Source: Candidatus Aminicenans sakinawicola JGI OTU-1 (lineage in GTDB: Bacteria; Acidobacteriota; Aminicenantia; Aminicenantales; Aminicenantaceae). Taken from it: a stretch of 43,973 bases of DNA. The translations under genes and the position numbers were made by a program. The DNA lies in NCBI GenBank assembly GCA_000493965.1, contig AWNV01000018.1, positions 1 through 43,973 of the forward strand, read 5' to 3'. Below the pieces are notes generated by a model. The model searched no databases, was not told the origin of the DNA, and saw nothing but the letters and a program-made list of their open reading frames with translations. This document shows, piece after piece, positions 26,630 through 35,134 of this stretch (position 1 is the first letter of the stretch; the number at the start of each line of letters is the position of its first letter).

Positions 26630-27688
26630 TCATCTTGAATTTAATTTTTTTATTATTGCTTCTCCTATCCTTTTTGCATATTCGGGTGGCACGGCATTAC
26701 CGATCATTCTCCCCGTTACCACTATGCTTTTTGTATAAAATACATAATTTTTCGGAAAAGTTTGCAAAGTAGCCCCTTCTCTAAGTGATATAGCTCTATC
26801 TTCTTCCGGATGTCCGAAACGTCCGTTCGAGATACTGAAAAATTTTGTGGTAATTGTGGGGGCCGGTTTATCCCATGACATTCTTCCGTAATTGTCTTTA
26901 AAACCATTGCCGTTATAACGGTCTCTTTTCAGGTTGCTGTCATTTGCCCAATCCAGCCAAGAACCCCCGTTTTTCGATGTTTTTTCCAGTCTTTTAATAT
27001 TTTTCTCACTTAAACTGGACACCGTGTGATTAAATTCGGAAACATCTCTGAAACCGGCATTTACTCTGGGAAAGTTATTATGCACCCCTATAAAATCTTT
27101 TACGACAGGTCTATTATTTTTGTCGGGCTCGGGGAAAATGGGATCTTCCGTCACTCTTGAAGCGATTAAAGAAAATCGTTTTCTCGTTTGGGGAATCCCA
27201 TATTCATTTAAATTCACAATCTTGTACCGTACTTTGTAACCCCTACTTTCCAAATCGGAAATAAAATCTTGCAAACCACTTTCTTCTTCCTTCCTAAGTA
27301 TTCCCGGAACATTTTCCACAACTACGAATCCCGGATTAAAATATTTGACGAAACGACGGAATTCTGCTAATAGATTTTTTGATTTCTCCGATTTCGTTTT
27401 ATCGGTTCTGACGAACGACCAATATTGGCAAGGATTGCAACCTATCAAAATCAAATCATCATCATTTCTTTTCAGATTGATATTTTCTTTAAGTTCCTTC
27501 TCCTCCAGTTTAAATACGTCGGCTAAAATAAATTTTGAGCTGGGATTGTTCTTTTCATAGGTTTCTTTGCAACTGACATCAATATCTATTCCGGCAATTA
27601 CATTAATTCCTGCCTCTCTCATCCCATAGGTCATTCCTCCACCAGAGCAAAAAAAATCGACTGCTTTTATAGTTTTTTTTCTTTTCAT
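26630..27688 (-). CDS. DNA (cytosine-5) methyltransferase
   Basis: 352 residues with the ordered C5 motifs. Motif I is 'AVDFFCSGGGMTYGMREAG', motif IV is 'IGCNPCQYWS' with the catalytic Cys but with 'CNPCQ' in place of the usual GPPCQ, motif VI is 'VVENVPG', motif VIII is 'QTRKRFSLI', and motif X is 'GNAVPPEYAKRIG'. The target-recognition region lies between VIII and IX. It starts with GGAG 7 nt upstream. It heads a module with the GHKL ATPase and Vsr; the recognition site cannot be read from the sequence. The cognate restriction nuclease is not obvious, unless Vsr plus the ATPase serve that role. Confidence 0.93.
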   Translation of the reverse strand: MKRKKTIKAVDFFCSGGGMTYGMREAGINVIAGIDIDVSCKETYEKNNPSSKFILADVFKLEEKELKENINLKRNDDDLILIGCNPCQYWSFVRTDKTKSEKSKNLLAEFRRFVKYFNPGFVVVENVPGILRKEEESGLQDFISDLESRGYKVRYKIVNLNEYGIPQTRKRFSLIASRVTEDPIFPEPDKNNRPVVKDFIGVHNNFPRVNAGFRDVSEFNHTVSSLSEKNIKRLEKTSKNGGSWLDWANDSNLKRDRYNGNGFKDNYGRMSWDKPAPTITTKFFSISNGRFGHPEEDRAISLREGATLQTFPKNYVFYTKSIVVTGRMIGNAVPPEYAKRIGEAIIKKLNSR

Positions 27689-27838
27689 TGATATTCTCCA
27701 CTACAACATGAGCATTTCATATAACAGCTAATATCCCCCTTTTCTCTTATTTCCATTTTGTGTTCCCCAAAATTCAAAAGTAACCAATATTAACTATATA
27801 CGACAGTAGCATAATAGTAAATCCTGTCAAAAATTCCC

Positions 27839-28555
27839 CTATTCCAAATACCCGGTTTTCCGGTAACTGAAATATTCATCCCCGGCAATAACCAGATGAT
27901 CCTGCAAACTGATACCTACCGTTTGTAGCGCACTTTTAATCTGCCCGGTAATCTTATCATCATTATCCGATGGTTCCGCCACCCCACCGGGATGGTTATG
28001 AGCAATAATCACACTAATGGCGCGATATTTCAAGGCACTTTCCACAATCTTGCGCGGGAAAGCCACCGCTTCCGCCACGGTGCCTTCGCTCAAATTCTCC
28101 GCATGTATCCGTCTGTTCTGGCTGTCCAGATATACTGCCCGCATAACTTCATTTTTCTTGTTGCCAATTGTGGCTTTAAAGTATTCAAACAACTGGGCTG
28201 TTTGAGTGAACTGTATTTCCTCATTTTTGGCTCGTTCTTCGAAAATAAAACCAAGCGTATCATTCAACAGCTTCAGATAAACCACTGTCCGTTCACCAAC
28301 CCACTTTATTTCCTGCAATTCTTCTTTTTCGGCGCTGAATACACCGGCAAGTGTTTTGAATTTTTTAAGCAAATCTTTGGCAATCGGTTTGGTATCACGA
28401 TTAGGGAAAACATAAGTCAACAACAATTCTAGCACCTCGTAATCGTGAAAGCCATTCAATCCTGACTTGATAAACCGCTCCCGCAAGCGTTTATGATGAC
28501 CGATGTAAGGATTGTTTCTTATTGCTTCTGCGGACAAAATTTTCTCCAATCGCAT
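27839..28555 (-). CDS. radC: RadC-family JAB/MPN domain protein
   Basis: 238 residues. The N-terminal helix-hairpin-helix region is 'HHKRLRERFIKSGLNGFHDYE' in part, with 'FHDYEVLELLL'. The C-terminal JAB/MPN metalloprotease-like domain carries the JAMM motif 'AHNHPGG...SDND'. RadC proteins are common in mobile and defence regions; the DNA-repair function once ascribed to them is disputed. The gene overlaps the 3' end of the helicase gene by 37 bp if the annotated ATG is used; TTG codons 2-6 codons further in would shorten the overlap. About 150 bp separate it from the methyltransferase module, with no clear terminator. Confidence 0.9.
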   Translation of the reverse strand: MRLEKILSAEAIRNNPYIGHHKRLRERFIKSGLNGFHDYEVLELLLTYVFPNRDTKPIAKDLLKKFKTLAGVFSAEKEELQEIKWVGERTVVYLKLLNDTLGFIFEERAKNEEIQFTQTAQLFEYFKATIGNKKNEVMRAVYLDSQNRRIHAENLSEGTVAEAVAFPRKIVESALKYRAISVIIAHNHPGGVAEPSDNDDKITGQIKSALQTVGISLQDHLVIAGDEYFSYRKTGYLE

Positions 28556-31287
28556 TTACTGCAAACTTTTTTGTTTTTTGGATTGCGCCTAAACCGCCGG
28601 GTAATTATTCCTTTGATAGTATCCGATATGGTTTTGCGGGTCAATTCTAACTGCTTTTGTGTGGTTAACACTTCGATCCGTGCCTGCTTTTCAGAATCGA
28701 GAAAGTGAACATAAGCTTTGTTTACTTCAAGATTAAGCGCCTCTCTGGCGGCAATGGTATAGAGTTGTACCTGCAAAGTTAATTCTTCATCCATCCGCTT
28801 TTCATTGCCGGTTTTAAAATCCACCACTTCCAGAATACTTTCATCTACACTTTCTCTTTTTAGCAAGTCAATACTGCCGGAAATAAGCGCATCATCCATG
28901 TCCATTTCAAAATTACGCTCCGTATTTAGGGAAAGGGTAAAATCTTCCCACCACATTCCAATGTATCTTAACACACTCCGCAAGGCGCTCCGTTTTAAGG
29001 TGTCCTGCTGGCTTTCTGCCGCGAAGCGTAGGTAGAATTGTTGCTTCAGTATTTCAGCGGCTTCTTCATCGGTGGGCACTTTGCCTGTTTCCTGGGCAAC
29101 TTTATGCAGGATATTTAATATATTATGCACCTGTTTTCCATATCCCAGCGCCTGTACAAGGATAGGGTTGAAACCATAAATATAGCGCATTTTATAATCA
29201 TATTCACACCGCAAATAATCGCTCATTTCAGAATAATTTGTAGGAAAGCGGTAATCTTCGTTTGACGGTTGTGGTTTTAGTTTCTTTCTTTTTGAAGGGT
29301 CTTTGACTAGCTTGTCGATAAAATAGTTCCCGTTTAATTCATTCAGGAATTGGCTGGGCTTTTTCTTACGTTTGTGTGGGCCTGGATCCACACAAGATGT
29401 TATATAGAGATACTTTTTCGCACGTGTCATACCGACATAAAACAACCTTCTCTCGTCTTCTATGCTTCCCTGATAACGAACAAAATTAAACTTGCTTGCA
29501 TCTAAAAATCCAGGATGTGTATGCCGGAAAGATTTTTCCACGCTGTAAGGCATAAACACCACAGGAAAACCCAGCCCCTTTGTGCCGTGAAGCGTCATCA
29601 CCTGCACGGCGTTAATATAAAGCGTTCTGTCATCTCCGCTACCAGCGTCATAGGCGTTTTGGGCATAATTTCTGATAAACCAGCAGAAGCGCTTGATATC
29701 ACGAGGAGTGCAATAAGTTCGTATACTCTCATAATCTGAAATTGCCTGGCTTAACCGTCCAAGATTGTATAAAGCCACTTCATTTTTATCGTCGTGAATA
29801 TCATATCTGCCAACACCGAGGATTGCCAAAATTTCACCATAGATACCCTGCAGAGAAATGTGCCCAGAAACGGATTCTTTTAGCTCTTGTAATTGTCTTT
29901 CAAATGCTCTTTTATTTGATAATGAAAAAGCTGATTTTGCCGATGAGTAAATAGAGTCTTCGTTGGGTACGAATCCAGTTCCTGATTGCCCGTCCCATAT
30001 CTTTTCAAAATCACCAAGGTAGGAAAAAATATTAAAGATAATATCCACTTCATTCGCTTCAAATAGGCCTCCGATATTGGTAACGGCGTAAAGAATACCG
30101 GCTTTGTTCAATGCATTTAAATAAGGTTGCGCTCCGTATTTTACAGAACGGAATAAAAGGGCAATGTCAGAATAAGCCAAACCACGTTTTGACCCATCAA
30201 TGTTTGTCCATTCAGTCCCGATCAAATTTTTGATGCGATCAACGATAAAATCTATTTCCTCGATTTGGCACTTAAATTCTATTTTATATAAATCTCCTTC
30301 CTGTGATTTTTTTCCGCATGGCTTCATAGATTTTTTAAGACGATTCGGATTGTTGTTTCTTATTAATTTATCGGCAGTGTTAATTATTCCATCTGTTGAA
30401 CGGTAATTAACAGGTAGCCGATAAGTATAAACATCTGAGTACCTCTTTTTAAAGTTGATAATATTTTCAACTGTAGAACCCCGCCATTGATAAATGGATT
30501 GGTCGTCATCGCCTACTACGCATATATTATTTTTCTTGCCTGACATTAGTTTTACCAGTCTTTCCTGTATCAGATTTACATCTTGGTATTCATCGACAGT
30601 AATGTAGGTATATCGTTTCTGGACTTCTGACAGAATATTATCATCGTTCTCCAGAAATCCCACTGCAAGAGCCATCATGCTGCTGAAATCCAAAAACCGC
30701 TTTTCGTGGAGTTTTTCGTTATACAAGTGATAAGCTCTTACGAATGCTTCTGCATTAGATACATCTTCGGGCTTTAGCATTTCCTCCCGCACAATATCAA
30801 CACAACGAATAAAGGCATTGATAATCCATGCCTGTTTAGTCGAACCATATGGTTTTCTCATTCCAGTTGATACCAACCAATCTTCCAAGTCATGCATGCC
30901 AAGATCAGAGCGAATCGAACTTACAAACGAAAATTGTTTGCCTTCATCCAACACATCAAAACCTCTATATTTAGGGATAAACTCTTTCAATAGTTCATAA
31001 CAAAAACTATGGATTGTTCCCACATATATATCACCAACATCTGGTTGATGTCCTATTAAATCTCTAATCTTACTTCTTATTCTAAACTTTAATTCTTCGG
31101 CTGCCTTTTCTGTAAAAGTAAATGCAACAATATTTTCTGATTTTGCTATTTTTTCGGCGATAATATAGGCAATTCGGTGGGAAATAAATTCCGTTTTCCC
31201 GGAACCTGCACATGCGATTATTTGAAGGTTCTTTTTAATTAAAGCTGGGTTGCTTTTTAGTTCGCTTAATATTTCACTATTAATCAT
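28519..31287 (-). CDS. UvrD-like helicase fused to RecB-family nuclease with Cys cluster
   Basis: 922 residues. Superfamily 1A helicase motifs appear in order: Walker A 'ACAGSGKTEF' (about 26-35), 'TFTEKAAEEL', motif II 'VDEYQDVN', motif III 'VGDDDQSIYQWRG', motif V 'TLHGTKGLGFPVVF' and motif VI 'YVGMTRAKKYL'. The C-terminal ~200 residues form a PD-(D/E)XK nuclease ('SGSIDLL' ... 'EVVDFKTG') ending in 'CSKCDWRKFC', a Cys cluster like that of AddB/Cas4-type Fe-S nucleases, although only the last three Cys are close together; the fourth would have to be further upstream. It likely unwinds and degrades DNA ends. It is transcribed with radC. Confidence 0.9.
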   Translation of the reverse strand: MINSEILSELKSNPALIKKNLQIIACAGSGKTEFISHRIAYIIAEKIAKSENIVAFTFTEKAAEELKFRIRSKIRDLIGHQPDVGDIYVGTIHSFCYELLKEFIPKYRGFDVLDEGKQFSFVSSIRSDLGMHDLEDWLVSTGMRKPYGSTKQAWIINAFIRCVDIVREEMLKPEDVSNAEAFVRAYHLYNEKLHEKRFLDFSSMMALAVGFLENDDNILSEVQKRYTYITVDEYQDVNLIQERLVKLMSGKKNNICVVGDDDQSIYQWRGSTVENIINFKKRYSDVYTYRLPVNYRSTDGIINTADKLIRNNNPNRLKKSMKPCGKKSQEGDLYKIEFKCQIEEIDFIVDRIKNLIGTEWTNIDGSKRGLAYSDIALLFRSVKYGAQPYLNALNKAGILYAVTNIGGLFEANEVDIIFNIFSYLGDFEKIWDGQSGTGFVPNEDSIYSSAKSAFSLSNKRAFERQLQELKESVSGHISLQGIYGEILAILGVGRYDIHDDKNEVALYNLGRLSQAISDYESIRTYCTPRDIKRFCWFIRNYAQNAYDAGSGDDRTLYINAVQVMTLHGTKGLGFPVVFMPYSVEKSFRHTHPGFLDASKFNFVRYQGSIEDERRLFYVGMTRAKKYLYITSCVDPGPHKRKKKPSQFLNELNGNYFIDKLVKDPSKRKKLKPQPSNEDYRFPTNYSEMSDYLRCEYDYKMRYIYGFNPILVQALGYGKQVHNILNILHKVAQETGKVPTDEEAAEILKQQFYLRFAAESQQDTLKRSALRSVLRYIGMWWEDFTLSLNTERNFEMDMDDALISGSIDLLKRESVDESILEVVDFKTGNEKRMDEELTLQVQLYTIAAREALNLEVNKAYVHFLDSEKQARIEVLTTQKQLELTRKTISDTIKGIITRRFRRNPKNKKVCSKCDWRKFCPQKQ

Positions 31288-31790
31288 AGTGCTTAATTAA
31301 TTAATAATTTTATGCTTAGTATAAAAAATTTACAAGAAGTTGGTTTTTTATGCTTGACAAAATATAGTCCCCTTATTTCCCAATTTCAATCTCCTTATGT
31401 TCACAAACAAATATTTTATAGTGAAAGTTTTCTGGTAGTCAAAGAAAAATTGCTGGAAGGAGAGAAATCAAAAGGAAAGTTATGAAAAAGCTACAAAAGA
31501 TATAAACTGCTATTGCAATTGTTAAATAAACAATTTGCATTCTCTAAAGATAATCTCCTTGCCTTTTGCATCTCCTCATCAGCTCAAGTTCTATATATAA
31601 AGTAAAGTCTCTAAAAATAGGGAAAAACTGAAATGGTCTAAGTGTCAAAAACAAATCTGAGTCTTTTTTAAGGCGCATGTCCTTTAACATGCTACAGCTA
31701 TGCTAGAGAACTTTGTAAGGAATAGGATTTAAGAATAGAATATACAAAAGGTGGCAGGTGATTCATTATCACAATTTACAGCGAGGCAAA
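31288..31790. other. Divergent intergenic region
   Basis: About 500 bp between the divergently transcribed helicase and UDG-like genes. It is very AT-rich. TAAAAT boxes upstream of the helicase gene (about 31300) could be a -10 element. I see no RNA gene, strong hairpin or open frame of note in it. Confidence 0.5.
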
Positions 31791-32297
31791 ATGGACATGA
31801 ATGGAAAACTATTAAAGATAAGAAAAGAAATAAAGAGAAAGTTGAAAGATAATTTCTGGCTTTTTTCAGATTATAATATTCTTTGGGATGGAGAAATTAA
31901 AGTATTTTTTATTGCTGAAGTTCCAAGTGGGGGCACTAAACCAGGAAATCTTGATACATTGATAAATCTATTAAAGAAGTACAGACTTGAAGGAGCATAT
32001 ATTACAGATCTGATTAAAAAAAACAACTTGGATTCAATTACAGTTAAGAAGCTGGAAAAGAGCTTCTGGGAGCTTGATAGTAATGTTCACAGAGACATTC
32101 TGGAAATGGAAATAAAGGAAGTTAGTCCATGTCTAATAGTTGCAATTGGAAACAGTGTAGAAAGAGTACTACGAAGTCCTAACTTTTTGCGGGATATCCC
32201 AGTAGAAAAGATCAGGCATTATTCCCAAACTAACAGAAAAGAGCTTGAAAAAGAAATAAATAGAATCTCTAGAATTTATTTCAGATTAAGAATCTAG
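31791..32297 (+). CDS. Uracil-DNA glycosylase superfamily-like protein
   Basis: 168 residues from the ATG at 31791, which has GAGG 4 nt upstream; a longer frame begins at 31758. The strand 'KVFFIAEVPSGG', the segment 'AYITDLIKKN' and the strand 'PCLIVAIGNSVERVL' match the fold pattern of the UDG-like superfamily (UdgX/family 4/5-like 'hypothetical' members), in which the first motif normally ends in a Gly-rich loop and the last carries a His. A catalytic His cannot be placed with confidence ('IRHYSQ' is the best candidate). The protein lies next to a fragment of an Fe-S glycosylase-like gene, which fits a base-excision theme. Confidence 0.55.
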   Translation: MDMNGKLLKIRKEIKRKLKDNFWLFSDYNILWDGEIKVFFIAEVPSGGTKPGNLDTLINLLKKYRLEGAYITDLIKKNNLDSITVKKLEKSFWELDSNVHRDILEMEIKEVSPCLIVAIGNSVERVLRSPNFLRDIPVEKIRHYSQTNRKELEKEINRISRIYFRLRI

Positions 32298-32339
32298 TAT
32301 ATGTAGATAGTATGGTATTTGTAAAATAGGAAAGCAAGC

Positions 32340-32598
32340 ATGAAACCAAGCAGCATTGAAATACGAGAAAAACAAAATTGAAGGAATATCTCTTAAGGAG
32401 AATAAGCTTGTTAGACTCCAATGGAATATCCGCGAAGATTTTGATAGTCTTGGAATAGAAGAACCTCCAATAATCCTGGATTATCTTTGGTATGTAGGTT
32501 CAATGTATTGTAGCAAAAGGTTTGGAGATATAGGGTGCAAAATATGTTTTCTAAGGCAAGAATGCGATATTGATAGTATAGAAATTCAGAATTGCTGA
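32340..32598 (+). pseudogene. Decayed Fe-S (endonuclease III-like) gene tail
   Basis: An 80-codon frame from 32356 has only a TTG to start with. It ends with 'DYLWYVGSMYC' and a Cys pattern C-x8-C-x2-C-x5-C, close to the C-x6-C-x2-C-x5-C iron-sulfur loop at the end of endonuclease III-family HhH-GPD glycosylases. The HhH and GPD parts are missing. An ATG with a ribosome-site-like AGGAAAG at 32340 opens a 13-codon frame that stops just inside, suggesting that a frameshift or deletion destroyed the start. Alternatively this is a small Fe-S protein in its own right. Confidence 0.45.
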
Positions 32599-32679
32599 TG
32601 TAGAGAATTTAAGTGAACTCCATTTTTTGGAAAGAATTTTTGTCGCTAATCAATAAAGTTTAAAAATTAAATTTTAAGG

Positions 32680-32871
32680 GATAAATTAGATACATATCAA
32701 CAGTTCCAGCCTGGAGGAAAAGGATTCATTGCTTTTCAAAAAGTCAAATACACTTTGAAAAATCCGTCATTACTCCAAAAATGTACATGGCAACAAGTTT
32801 TGCTATCCATACGCAGTGAACCTAAGTTGGATTGGTTATCGGACGCATTATTTGAAAAATATGGCCTTTAA
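32680..32871 (+). pseudogene. C-terminal remnant of an unknown gene
   Basis: 64 codons open to a TAA at 32869-32871 with protein-like composition ('PGGKGFIAFQKVKYTLKNP', 'LDWLSDALFEKYGL') but no start codon; an in-frame stop lies just upstream. It looks like the tail of a larger gene that has lost its front. I do not recognise the family. The following 370 bp to the next gene have a short frame at about 33012 that opens like an alkaline-phosphatase/sulfatase protein ('SKPNIFILLW') and stops after 14 codons, plus a run of stop codons, so the whole stretch appears to be gene debris. Confidence 0.5.
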
Positions 32872-33240
32872 GTATATCAATTCCATACTATATGAAATTT
32901 TGTAAAGCCTTTAATGTAATAATGGGAAGATATAATAAAACCTATCAAATATGATTTAGGGAATAATGGATAACAATTCACCATAACTGCTATCTATAGA
33001 GGATTTAGTAAATGAGTAAACCGAACATTTTCATTTTGCTTTGGCACACTCCCTGATTCAATTGACCTAATATCTTTCTTATGATAAATTTCGGGGAGAA
33101 GACGGTTGATTGATGAATCTAGAACAACGTGCTCATGTAATTTTAAAACTTTAAATTGACACAGCCTAACTAGAAAAGAAAAAGTATAAAGGATAAAATA
33201 TTTGAGTAATTTAAAATTTTATTAATATCGGGGGATTTTA

Positions 33241-34398
33241 ATGCAAGAAGAATTAATATTTGTTGACTCAAATGGAAAAACTGTAAATAAACTATATGCA
33301 TTGTCACCAAAAGAAAAGTTATTTGATGAACAGTGGCTTCAAGAATTGTTGATAGCAAACCCGATGCTGCTTCCATGTAGCGAGTTGGATTCAAATTGGG
33401 ATGATCTGATTCCTCTCGGTAGAGAAGTTTCTGTTACAGCCGGTTCAATAGATAATCTTTATGTAACGTCAGATGGCTTGATTTGCCTTGTGGAAACTAA
33501 ACTCTGGAGAAATCCAGAGGCTCATAGAACAGTTGTTGCACAGATTCTGGATTATACAAAAGATCTTTCAAATATGTCGTTTGCTGAATTTAAAGATTGT
33601 ATTGAGAAGTCAAATTTAGAAGGGGGAAAAGCAGATTTTTGGCATAGAATTTCAAGTAAGATTAGTAATGTTAACAAGATAGAATTTCAGAATGAGATAC
33701 AAAATTGCTTAAGCCATGGCAGGTTTTTGCTATTAATTGTTGGGGATAAAATATACCCAGAAGTAGCCATGTTAATAGATACTATACAATCGGCACCTAA
33801 TCTGGAATTTAAAATTGGCCTGATAGAAATAAATATGTTCAAAGCAAAGAAGGATATGTCATGGCCAGTTTTGGTTATTCCAAGAGTTGTCGGTGAGACA
33901 AATGAAGTTACGAGAGCTGTTGTTAAAATCCTGTATGAAAAGAAAAGGCCCGAAATTGATGTAACAACGATTGATGAGGGAGCTCCGAATGTAATGGATA
34001 TCAAAACATTTGATAAATCTATGATTAAGGAATATGCAGATATATTTATGCCAATACTAGAACAATGGATTAAGGATGGATTCTCTATTAAATGGGGTAG
34101 GTCCGGTTTAAGTGTGTACTTTTATTGGGAAAAGCGTATGCGTTCGCTTGTAGAGTTTTATCCCGGACAGATAAGCTTATTGACAGAAGAGTTGGTAAGA
34201 AAAAAAGGATTGCCTAAAGAACCATATCATAATTATAGGAATACCATTGATACAATACCTTTTGTGAGGCAGTTATTTACTCAAGGACGACAGTATCTAA
34301 ATTATGAAAGAGATTTTCCATTAGAGGAGTTCCGTATTCTTATTAATGCAACAGATAAGCTAGTAAGGGAAATGAACGATTACAGAAAGGCTGAATAA
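33241..34398 (+). CDS. Predicted PD-(D/E)XK nuclease (385 aa)
   Basis: The N-terminal 110 residues carry a restriction-endonuclease-like core: D71 in 'SIDNLYV', then 'ICLVETKLW' with E85-x-K87, then 'VVAQILDYT' with Q101, a helix found after the core in NucS/RecB-like DUF families. Residues about 170-230 form a second alpha/beta segment ('GRFLLLIVGDKI'). The C-terminal 120 residues ('IKWGRSGLSVYFYW', 'YHNYRNTIDTIPFVRQLF') make a separate domain that recurs as a remnant at 39116-39400. GGGGG precedes the ATG at good spacing. Likely DNA cleavage or DNA-end processing in defence; no methyltransferase partner is adjacent. Confidence 0.75.
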   Translation: MQEELIFVDSNGKTVNKLYALSPKEKLFDEQWLQELLIANPMLLPCSELDSNWDDLIPLGREVSVTAGSIDNLYVTSDGLICLVETKLWRNPEAHRTVVAQILDYTKDLSNMSFAEFKDCIEKSNLEGGKADFWHRISSKISNVNKIEFQNEIQNCLSHGRFLLLIVGDKIYPEVAMLIDTIQSAPNLEFKIGLIEINMFKAKKDMSWPVLVIPRVVGETNEVTRAVVKILYEKKRPEIDVTTIDEGAPNVMDIKTFDKSMIKEYADIFMPILEQWIKDGFSIKWGRSGLSVYFYWEKRMRSLVEFYPGQISLLTEELVRKKGLPKEPYHNYRNTIDTIPFVRQLFTQGRQYLNYERDFPLEEFRILINATDKLVREMNDYRKAE

Positions 34399-34723
34399 AG
34401 TGTTTCATAATGCTGGTTTAGTGCGGTAAAAACATTGACTGCTTTTTGAGGATTAGAATTTTATCTAAAAAATATTTTAACTAAAGAAGGGGTGTAGAGA
34501 TGAAAATTTATATTACACATTGTACATTATGTAAACCATTAAATAATCTATCTGCCTCATTATCAATAACTTATATATATCTAAATTTCATCCAATTTAT
34601 TTGCCATTTTTACCCAATTTGACGGGATACAACTCCCATATTTTAAGCAAAAGTGAGGCATGGAAGTACAAAAAAGGCCCTGGAAATCAACGAAAACGGG
34701 ATAAAAAATAGGAATTCTACAAG
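34399..34723. other. Intergenic region, possible short remnant frame
   Basis: A 41-codon frame at 34501-34623 has a good ribosome site (AAGGGG) and begins 'MKIYITHCT' but quickly becomes low-complexity. It may be the broken start of a gene. Nothing else is recognisable up to the tRNA fragment. Confidence 0.35.
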
Positions 34724-34782
34724 TATAGAACATCTGACTACGAATCAGAAGGCCGTAGGTTCGAATCCTGCCGGGCGTACCA
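34724..34782 (+). tRNA. 3' fragment of tRNA-Arg (anticodon ACG)
   Basis: From the end of the D arm onwards this reads as a tRNA. The anticodon arm has TCTGA/TCAGA stems around CTACGAA (anticodon ACG, Arg), followed by a variable loop, a T arm 34755-34771 (GTAGG-TTCGAAT-CCTGC) and the 3' acceptor strand CGGGCGT-A-CCA (34772-34782). The 5' acceptor strand (expected ACGCCCG) and the first half of the D arm are absent, so the molecule cannot be a working tRNA. Such 3' halves are typically the duplicated att site left by tRNA-targeting integrases. Confidence 0.8.
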
Positions 34783-35134
34783 GGGAAAAACCTCTAATTT
34801 CGGTAACTTACCCTTTTTTTAGACTTTCAATCCAAGTACCATTATTTCAGCGGAATTCAACCGAATTTGTCACGTGAGCGTCACACGGGGATTAGTCTGT
34901 TCCTTTCTGATTGACTCTCCGCATGGATATCTATATCCTATTCCTTTAGAGCAGAGGGAGATCGGTGTATAAAACGCCCAAAGAATCACTTTAACATCAC
35001 AAATAACTCTCGGCTCTGCTGCAATGGTGCCAATCGAGATATTGCAGAGAAAAAGAATGCAATGGGGAGGGAATGACACTCATTACAATGGGCCATGTTC
35101 GTGAAGTCAATTTTAAATCTCTGGAGGAATATGC
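34783..35134. other. Intergenic region before the GmrSD-like gene
   Basis: No gene is supported here. The region lies between the tRNA fragment and the next start, and its base composition rises towards that of the GmrSD-like gene. A GGAGG element 7 nt before the ATG at 35135 is the ribosome site of the next gene. Confidence 0.5.

Noticed and set aside
31370..31405. TTGACA-containing promoter in the divergent region
   Set aside because: No acceptable -10 element at 16-18 nt.
34653..34877. 74-codon frame across the tRNA fragment
   Set aside because: It translates the tRNA fragment and low-complexity flanks.
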